A stretch of 64,000 nucleotides of DNA, from positions 47,483 to 111,482 of the forward strand of contig NZ_QJJP01000009.1 of the NCBI RefSeq assembly GCF_003201565.1. Reading direction: 5' to 3'. The notes under the pieces were generated by a model. That model was not told the DNA's origin. It worked only from the letters and a program-made list of their open reading frames with translations, and searched no databases. The first letter of the stretch is position 1. Every line of letters begins with the position of its first letter. Of the stretch, positions 58,306 through 64,000 are shown piece after piece. The translations under genes and the position numbers were made by a program. The DNA is from Nitrosomonas sp. Nm84 (lineage in GTDB: Bacteria > Pseudomonadota > Gammaproteobacteria > Burkholderiales > Nitrosomonadaceae).

Positions 58306-58782
58306 TTAACGTGCGATAGTGTTGGTGCGGTTAATCTTATTTTGTAATTGAATAATGCCATATAACAGGGCCTCAGCCGTAGGCGGGCAGCCTGGTACGT
58401 AAATATCAACCGGCACAATACGATCACACCCACGCACTACTGAATAAGCATAATGATAATAGCCACCGCCATTAGCACACGATCCCATTGATATTACCCA
58501 CCGCGGCTCGGCCATTTGATCATAAACCTTACGTAACGCAGGTGCCATCTTATTACAAAGTGTTCCTGCCACAATCATCACATCTGACTGTCGTGGGCTT
58601 GGTCTAAAAACAATACCAAAACGATCAAGATCATAGCGCGATGCACCTGTCTCCATCATTTCAACAGCACAACAAGCCAATCCAAACGTCATTGGCCACA
58701 TTGACCCGGTGCGCCCCCAGTTAATAACTGCATCCAAGCTCGTAGTAATAAAGCCTTTTTCGAGAGTTCCCTCGATACTCAT
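58306..58782 (-). CDS. nuoB: NADH-quinone oxidoreductase subunit B
   Basis: The 158-residue subunit holds cluster N2, which hands electrons to quinone. The ligands are in [11 protein letters not shown] (two adjacent Cys), [12 protein letters not shown] and [12 protein letters not shown]. It starts four bases after nuoA stops. Confidence 0.97.
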   Translation of the reverse strand: MSIEGTLEKGFITTSLDAVINWGRTGSMWPMTFGLACCAVEMMETGASRYDLDRFGIVFRPSPRQSDVMIVAGTLCNKMAPALRKVYDQMAEPRWVISMGSCANGGGYYHYAYSVVRGCDRIVPVDIYVPGCPPTAEALLYGIIQLQNKINRTNTIAR

Positions 58783-58786
58783 AGCA

Positions 58787-59143
58787 TTAATCCCATTCCA
58801 ATGCTCCTTTCATCCATTCGTAGATAAAACCTACCACCAGGATACTCAGGAATACCATCATAGCGATAAATCCAAACAACCCAATTTCATCCAGTACAAT
58901 TGCCCAGGGAAACAGAAATGCAATTTCCAAGTCAAATAAGATGAACAAAATTGCAACCAAATAATAGCGCACATCAAACTTCATGCGTGCATCTTCAAAA
59001 GCTTCAAAGCCACACTCATAGGGTGATAGTTTCTCACTATCCGGACGATTTGGAGCAAGTAGCCAGCCACCGAGCATTGCTCCTGCGCCAACTAAAAAGC
59101 CAACTATCAGGAATAATAAAATTGGAAAATAATTTTCGAGCAT
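58787..59143 (-). CDS. nuoA: NADH-quinone oxidoreductase subunit A
   Basis: The 118-residue membrane subunit has three helices. The conserved loop is [29 protein letters not shown], which spans about residues 36-64, with the family Cys in ECGFE. It is the first gene of the 14-gene operon. The tRNA-Leu gene lies 77 bases upstream on the same strand. Confidence 0.96.
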   Translation of the reverse strand: MLENYFPILLFLIVGFLVGAGAMLGGWLLAPNRPDSEKLSPYECGFEAFEDARMKFDVRYYLVAILFILFDLEIAFLFPWAIVLDEIGLFGFIAMMVFLSILVVGFIYEWMKGALEWD

Positions 59144-59219
59144 TTTAATTAGTAGATATACAGAAATACTTCCAAAGAGTTTCTTAGTTACAAATTAAAC
59201 ATAATTATAAATTCATCAG

Positions 59220-59304
59220 TGGTGCCGACGGCGAGACTCGAACTCGCACAGCTTTCGCCACCGCCCCCTCAAGACGGCGTGTCTACCAATTCCACCACGT
59301 CGGC
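59220..59304 (-). tRNA. tRNA-Leu (anticodon GAG)
   Basis: Read on the minus strand, the 5' acceptor arm GCCGACG pairs with CGTCGGC, and the encoded CCA end follows the discriminator A. The anticodon stem CCGTC/GGCGG encloses the loop TTGAGGG, giving GAG, which reads CUC and CUU codons. The long variable arm typical of leucine tRNAs (GGTGGCGAAAGCTG) is present. It lies between secG and nuoA, a usual betaproteobacterial location. Confidence 0.93.
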
Positions 59305-59347
59305 GATAAAACCATGCAATTCGCGTTCACAATCAATAAGTTATTAA

Positions 59348-59728
59348 CTATTCCGGTATTTGACCAGCTTTTGAATTACCTTGGATTTCAGGACTATCCG
59401 CATCCTCTTGTGTAGTAGGTTTCTTTTTCAGATCTGTTGATACTTTTTCAGTTTCTTCAATCTGATCCATAATGCTCATCACACTGACATCTTTTGTCTG
59501 GTTTGCCGAAAGATAAGTTAAACCCATACTTGTCGCAAAAAACATTGCCGCGGTTATACTTGTCGCACGACTCAAGAAATTAGCTGAACCACTCGCTCCA
59601 AACAAGCTACCCGCCGAACCGCTACCAAACGCAGCTCCCATATCAGCGCCCTTCCCATGTTGCAATAATACTAGAACTATTAACACAACCGCCAATAACA
59701 CATGCGCTGCCCAAACTAAAATTTCCAA
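59348..59728 (-). CDS. secG: Preprotein translocase subunit SecG
   Basis: The 126-residue membrane protein has two helices, with the family motif LQHGKGADMGAAFGSGSAGSLFGASG between them. It assists protein export through SecYE. The TTG start at 59728 has GGAG seven bases upstream. The C-terminal tail is long and charged (SPEIQGNSKAGQIPE). It follows tpiA by 18 bases. Confidence 0.93.
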   Translation of the reverse strand: MEILVWAAHVLLAVVLIVLVLLQHGKGADMGAAFGSGSAGSLFGASGSANFLSRATSITAAMFFATSMGLTYLSANQTKDVSVMSIMDQIEETEKVSTDLKKKPTTQEDADSPEIQGNSKAGQIPE

Positions 59729-59746
59729 CGTATTACTCCAAAAAAT

Positions 59747-60502
59747 TTAATTACTCAATGCACGGCAAATCGCAATAAATTCATTTGCAACTAGTGATGC
59801 GCCACCTATCAAACCACCATCAATATCTGGCATTGCAAATAACTCGGCTGCGTTATTGGCCTTGACACTTCCACCATAAAGTATGGTTAATTCTTTCGCT
59901 ATATTGATGTCCTGTGTCGCAATACCATTTCTTATAAATGCATGCACATCTTGAGCTTGCTGCGGTGAGGCTGTTTTGCCTGTACCAATCGCCCAGATTG
60001 GCTCATAAGCGATCACTGCTTTGCTAAATGATTCTATCCCTGCCACATTAACAACTGCCGTTAACTGTTCCTGAATAATTTGCTCAGTAATTCCTGCTTC
60101 ACGGTGTTCAAGCGTTTCTCCCACGCACAAAATTGGCGTCAGACCTGCTCTCTGAGCTGTCACATATTTCTCTGCGACGGCATAACTATCTTCACCAAAT
60201 AACGTTCTTCGTTCTGAGTGTCCTATGATTACATAAGTACATTCAAAATCATCCAACATGGAAACCGATACCTCTCCGGTATATGCACCCTTTTCGTATT
60301 GGCTGACATTCTGGGCTCCCCAAGATATATCTGTATCCTGTAGCATATTCTGCACTGACGACAGATAGGGATAAGGCACGCAAACTGCAAACTTTGCACC
60401 ATTCAAACCATTGAGACCTGCACTAATCGCGCTGAGTAACTGTTTATTCTCAGCTAAATTACCATGCATCTTCCAGTTACCTGCAACCAGCTTCTCGCGC
60501 AT
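59747..60502 (-). CDS. tpiA: Triosephosphate isomerase
   Basis: The 251-residue glycolytic enzyme has the start VAGNWKMHGN with the catalytic Lys. The catalytic His is in YVIIGHSERR and the catalytic Glu in AYEPIWAIGTGK. The phosphate loop is LYGGSVKANNAAEL. Length is usual. It is upstream of secG in the same transcript direction. Confidence 0.97.
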   Translation of the reverse strand: MREKLVAGNWKMHGNLAENKQLLSAISAGLNGLNGAKFAVCVPYPYLSSVQNMLQDTDISWGAQNVSQYEKGAYTGEVSVSMLDDFECTYVIIGHSERRTLFGEDSYAVAEKYVTAQRAGLTPILCVGETLEHREAGITEQIIQEQLTAVVNVAGIESFSKAVIAYEPIWAIGTGKTASPQQAQDVHAFIRNGIATQDINIAKELTILYGGSVKANNAAELFAMPDIDGGLIGGASLVANEFIAICRALSN

Positions 60503-60635
60503 TTTACTTCCAACCTATGCTTCCTAAAAGGGGCGATGCTACCCTTGATTACTTATCTAGTCAATCGTATATATTTCTCAGCAATGCATCCGGGTCCGCA
60601 ACTTCGAAAACTGCATCCCTCAATACCATCTCAGA

Positions 60636-61430
60636 TTAACCGAATCGCCCTGTAATGTAATCTTCTGTCTGTTTATTCTTTGGTTTAATGAAAATTGTAT
60701 CTGTTACATTAAACTCTATCAGCTCACCTAAATACATATAGGCCGTATAGTCAGAAACCCTGGCAGCCTGCTGCATATTATGCGTTACTATTAATATAGT
60801 AACCTTACTTTTTAAATCAGTTATTAGTTCTTCAATACTAGCTGTTGCAATTGGATCAAGCGCGGAAGTTGGCTCATCGAACAACAATATCTCCGGATCA
60901 GTTGCCAATGCCCGTGCAATGCAAAGCCTTTGTTGTTGCCCACCAGAAAGATTAAAAGCCAAGTCGTGTTGACGATCTTTAACTTCATCCCATAAAGCCG
61001 AATTACGCAACGCCACTTCAACACGTTCATCTAAAATGGCTCTCTGTCTAATTCCTCTCACACGTAATCCATATGCCACATTCTCATAAATTGACTTGGG
61101 AAAAGGATTGGGTTTTTGAAACACCATACTGATTCGCATCCGCACCTCAATCGGATCAACATTGGATGCTAAAATGTTCACATCGTCAGGATGAAGAATT
61201 ATTTCACCTTCATATCGATTCCCTGGATAAAGATCATGCATACGATTAAAACATCGCAAGAATGTCGATTTACCACACCCTGATGGCCCTATCAACGCAG
61301 TAATCTTCTTTTCATGCAACACCATGTCGATATTTTTTAGTGCATTAAACTCGCCATAATAAAAATTAAGATTCCTAACTTCAGATTTATATTGAGTTGG
61401 CTCTGCAACTTTCTCTTGATTAATCTGCAT
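60636..61430 (-). CDS. pstB: Phosphate ABC transporter ATP-binding protein
   Basis: The 264-residue ATPase has Walker [10 protein letters not shown], the signature [15 protein letters not shown], Walker [13 protein letters not shown] and the switch His in [18 protein letters not shown] precedes the ATG at 61430. It drives high-affinity phosphate uptake with PstA and PstC. It ends the pstCAB group, and no phoU follows. Confidence 0.96.
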   Translation of the reverse strand: MQINQEKVAEPTQYKSEVRNLNFYYGEFNALKNIDMVLHEKKITALIGPSGCGKSTFLRCFNRMHDLYPGNRYEGEIILHPDDVNILASNVDPIEVRMRISMVFQKPNPFPKSIYENVAYGLRVRGIRQRAILDERVEVALRNSALWDEVKDRQHDLAFNLSGGQQQRLCIARALATDPEILLFDEPTSALDPIATASIEELITDLKSKVTILIVTHNMQQAARVSDYTAYMYLGELIEFNVTDTIFIKPKNKQTEDYITGRFG

Positions 61431-61437
61431 TATTTCC

Positions 61438-62364
61438 TTACCACTTAATATTTTTCCGCATGCGATAACGTAAATAAATTGCCAGTCCATTCATAGCAAG
61501 CGTCATAACAACCAGCACCAATCCAGCTGCGGCAGCATTTAATTGAAATGCCTCCTCTGGCCGGGAAACCCAATTGAACATTTGTATTGGCATTACCGTA
61601 AAAGGTGCTGTTAGCCACTCAAATGATACATAGGGGAACTCATTTTTGACGGGTGATGGCGGTAAAAAAGCTATAAATGTCAATGCACCAATCGTGATAA
61701 TTGGTGCGGTTTCACCAATTGCTCGCGCGAGACCAATAATAATGCCAGTTAGAATCCCAGCCGATGAGTAAGGCAATAAATGATCGGATACTGTTTGCCA
61801 TTTAGTTGCACCGAGCGCATAAGCACCTTCGCGTATAGTGACAGGAATAGATCGTATCGCTTCTCGTGTCGCAACAATTACCACCGGAAGAATTAACAAT
61901 GCCAAAGCTAAACCAGCCGCCAAAACGCTTTGCCCAAAACCTAATTGATATACAAATAAACCTAACGCGAGTAAGCCATAAATAATTGAAGGAACACCCG
62001 CTAAATTAGTCACATTAATTTCAATGATCTCTGTTATTAAATTTTTAGGTGCATATTCTTCGAGATAAATGCCTGATCCAATACCTAATGGCACTGCAGA
62101 TACTGCAGTCACCAGCATGACCAGGGTAGTTCCCACCCAGGCTGATAAAATCCCAGCGGATTCTGGTCGGCGAGATGGAAAGGAGGTGAAGAAATCCCAA
62201 GATAAGCGAGGCATACCGTCAATCAGCATGTGCGCAAATAACGCCATGAAAGTCAATACAGCAATCATTAATGCAAAAATACCGGCAATCATAAAGATCA
62301 AATCCCATCTTTTATGCCGGCCAATAATTTTTCTAATTTCTTCTAGATTATTTACACTTTTCAT
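61438..62364 (-). CDS. pstA: Phosphate ABC transporter permease PstA
   Basis: The 308-residue inner-membrane permease has six helices and the family loop [20 protein letters not shown] followed by [13 protein letters not shown]. It starts 58 bases after the pstC stop and ends seven bases before the pstB start. Confidence 0.95.
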   Translation of the reverse strand: MKSVNNLEEIRKIIGRHKRWDLIFMIAGIFALMIAVLTFMALFAHMLIDGMPRLSWDFFTSFPSRRPESAGILSAWVGTTLVMLVTAVSAVPLGIGSGIYLEEYAPKNLITEIIEINVTNLAGVPSIIYGLLALGLFVYQLGFGQSVLAAGLALALLILPVVIVATREAIRSIPVTIREGAYALGATKWQTVSDHLLPYSSAGILTGIIIGLARAIGETAPIITIGALTFIAFLPPSPVKNEFPYVSFEWLTAPFTVMPIQMFNWVSRPEEAFQLNAAAAGLVLVVMTLAMNGLAIYLRYRMRKNIKW

Positions 62365-62422
62365 CGTAAGAGGTCATTTGATAGCGGACTAGAAATTCTC
62401 AAAGCTTATAAACCGAAACCAT

Positions 62423-63355
62423 TTAGTAAATCTCACGATATCGCTTACGTAATACATGCCCAATGATATTAAACACAAGCGTTAGTATCAATAAGGTTAA
62501 GCCAGCAGCAAATATTGTTTGATAACCGATACTGCCATGAGGTAAATCACCTAAGCTGACTTGCACAATATAAGCTGTTATTGTAGCTGCCGGTTCCATT
62601 GGATTCCACGTCAAATTCGGCTGCATCCCTGCTGCAATCGCTACCACCATTGTTTCACCTACAGCACGCGATATACCCAGAATATACGCTGCAGCTATTC
62701 CAGAAAATGCTGCCGGCATGACCACACGAATTGCTGTCTGGAAGCGCGTCGCTCCCATCGCATAAGAACCTTCACGCAAATTCATCGGAACTGCCCGCAT
62801 CGCGTCCTCAGTCATTGAGCTTACGTACGGTATGATCATGATTCCCATGACCAGACCGGCAGATAGCAAACTAAATCCTGGTAGTTCAGGAAAAATCATT
62901 TGCAGTAGAGGAGTTACAAATAACAAAGCAAAATAACCATATACTACAGTTGGAATACCTCCCAGTAGTTCAAGGAATGGTTTTGCTATTTCTCGCACTG
63001 TAAATGGCGCAAACTCAGAAAGATAGATTGCAATGATAGTTCCCAGAGGAAGCGCAACCAATAAGGCGATGAATGAACTTACTATCGTACCCGCTATGAG
63101 TGGCAAAATCCCATAGTGCGCATCATCAAATAGTGGTGTCCATTGTGTGTCCGTTAGAAACTCCCAAATGGACACATGTTGAAAAAACACAATCGATTCC
63201 TTCACCAGCATCACGATAATCGCCAGCATAATAGCAACCGAAAGTGCTGCTGATAAGAATAAAAGTGCTTCTATAAATCTTTCATGCAGATTACGACGAA
63301 AACTATAGCCGAGTTTCCCAGCATGAGCTATTTTATTGTGTGACTCTTCTGCCAC
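62423..63355 (-). CDS. pstC: Phosphate ABC transporter permease PstC
   Basis: The 310-residue permease has six helices and the conserved loop PMNLREGSYAMGATRFQTAI with GISRAVGETMVVAIA. The GTG start at 63355 is the likely one. No pstS gene for the periplasmic binding protein is adjacent, and I see no clear Pho box upstream. Confidence 0.95.
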   Translation of the reverse strand: MAEESHNKIAHAGKLGYSFRRNLHERFIEALLFLSAALSVAIMLAIIVMLVKESIVFFQHVSIWEFLTDTQWTPLFDDAHYGILPLIAGTIVSSFIALLVALPLGTIIAIYLSEFAPFTVREIAKPFLELLGGIPTVVYGYFALLFVTPLLQMIFPELPGFSLLSAGLVMGIMIIPYVSSMTEDAMRAVPMNLREGSYAMGATRFQTAIRVVMPAAFSGIAAAYILGISRAVGETMVVAIAAGMQPNLTWNPMEPAATITAYIVQVSLGDLPHGSIGYQTIFAAGLTLLILTLVFNIIGHVLRKRYREIY

Positions 63356-63676
63356 TATGAAAGCCCTTCTACAAATTGGAGCATTATAGTAAGAGAGCTG
63401 CTAATTACGGATAAAAAACCAGTCTCAAATTATACGAGATTGAAATTAGCTTTGATTTACTTTAGAAAAAATTCATTAAACACTTACATTATCAGAACTA
63501 GCTAACGTTGTACGTTTAAAACAGATTCTATCGAAAAAGATTTTTCTCTTTTATGATGCTCTTGCTACATGGTGAATTCTGGAAATAACTTGCATCTCCA
63601 GAATTCACCTATTAATGTTGATTGACTAGTTTCACTACTTCAGAGGCGAATTCAAGCGACGATCTGCTTTCAACGA
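63356..63676. other. Intergenic region between the cytochrome end and pstC
   Basis: It holds the strong hairpin at 63571-63609 and otherwise AT-rich DNA, which should include the pstC promoter. I see no gene. Confidence 0.5.
63571..63609 (-). terminator. Strong hairpin after the multiheme cytochrome gene
   Basis: GGTGAATTCTGGA and TCCAGAATTCACC form a perfect 13-base-pair stem with a 13-base loop, 67 bases past the cytochrome stop. No long T run follows on either strand, so it may be a processing or stabilising hairpin and not a classical terminator. Confidence 0.6.
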
Positions 63677-64000
63677 TTACTCTTCATCCTCTTCTTCATC
63701 GTCATCTTCGCTTTGAGCTTCGTTTTCTACCGCTCCACTCTCACCACCTTCATCCTCGTCTTCTTCGTCTTCCTCTTCATCATCTCCACCATCGCTATCT
63801 TCTTCCTTCAGCAGCACCATCTTGCCCGCCGCCAGACTCGCATTCAGGTCTGTCTTCGCTACCTCTTCATGTACCAGATTCTGATGACAGTCTATACAGG
63901 TCGCCCCCTCCGTCTTCAACTTCTTATGCGCTTCCTGAGCATCCGCTCCAGGTGGATTCGGGTCCTGATGACAGTCACGACAGGTCACACTATCCCATTT
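63677..64000 (-). CDS. cycB: Tetraheme NapC/NirT-type cytochrome c, C-terminal part (cM552/CycB-like, cut by window edge)
   Basis: Only the last 107 residues are visible. They contain two heme c motifs, CRDCH and CIDCH, with the segments DPNPPGADAQEAHKKLK and NLVHEEVAKTDLNASLAAG. These match my memory of the quinol-linked cytochrome cM552 of Nitrosomonas, which passes electrons from hydroxylamine oxidation (through cytochrome c554) to the quinone pool. After the last heme comes a 45-residue tail made nearly only of Asp, Glu, Gly and Ser. The rest of the hydroxylamine oxidoreductase cluster would lie beyond the window. Confidence 0.8.
   Translation of the reverse strand, partial: KWDSVTCRDCHQDPNPPGADAQEAHKKLKTEGATCIDCHQNLVHEEVAKTDLNASLAAGKMVLLKEEDSDGGDDEEEDEEDEDEGGESGAVENEAQSEDDDEEEDEE

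Noticed and set aside
58296..58433. 46-residue upstream extension of NuoC
   Set aside because: It overlaps nuoB and lacks family similarity. The ATG at 58295 gives the normal start.
1..64000. CRISPR arrays, insertion sequences, prophage genes, rRNA genes
   Set aside because: No regularly spaced repeats, transposase, integrase or phage structural genes and no rRNA were seen. The only mobile-like DNA is the Rhs remnant.

Overview
The window looks like a chromosomal segment of an ammonia-oxidising betaproteobacterium, most likely Nitrosomonas or a close relative. The best marker is the right edge, where the 3' end of a multiheme NapC/NirT-type cytochrome c resembles cytochrome cM552 (CycB) of the hydroxylamine oxidoreductase cluster. 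The betaproteobacterial order tpiA-secG-tRNA-Leu-nuoA..N, the gyrA-serC-serA-pheA-hisC-aroF-tyrA block and the moderate GC content fit this. The assignment rests on recognising protein families, not on a search.

Left part (1-20.8 kb) is a mix of accessory and housekeeping genes: a cut-off Na+/H+ antiporter-like protein, a DUF1499 protein, a decayed GGDEF gene, an ADP-ribose pyrophosphatase between two paralogous 66-residue acidic proteins, a glycine-zipper lipoprotein, a diheme cytochrome c peroxidase with a His-rich N-terminus, a GAF-PAS-GGDEF-EAL protein, TrhO, a cytochrome P450 facing a GT2 glycosyltransferase, and a P2-type cation ATPase. At 14.8-19.7 kb lies a compact sulfide/persulfide-handling cluster: a TauE exporter, a phosphatase-like/sulfide:quinone reductase fusion, an ArsR (BigR-like) repressor, two YeeE/YedE half-transporters and a divergent persulfide-dioxygenase-like hydrolase. 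A tandem J-like/zinc-ribbon/PilZ protein follows.

The middle (21-34.2 kb) begins with a metal-handling island: a perfect Fur-type palindrome over a promoter for hemP, then bacterioferritin, a DUF2325 protein, and a three-gene RiPP metallophore locus (HvfA/bufferin precursor with two EGKCG motifs, DUF692/MNIO enzyme, DUF2063 partner). A histidine kinase and a REC-TPR response regulator follow directly. Further on are a PEP-CTERM protein, a TraB-family membrane protein, an ABC exporter, an orphan Rhs C-terminal toxin with its putative immunity gene, and a protein with a type I secretion-like C-terminus.

The right part (34.4-64 kb) is core metabolism: gyrA with serine and aromatic amino acid genes, an orphan FecR-domain protein, the complete 14-gene nuo operon on the minus strand (nuoA to nuoN), tRNA-Leu(GAG), secG, tpiA, and pstCAB without pstS or phoU. 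The most interesting system is the hvfABC-type metallophore locus. It belongs to a recently described family, so its novelty lies in the host, its position in an iron-storage neighbourhood and the adjacent two-component pair.
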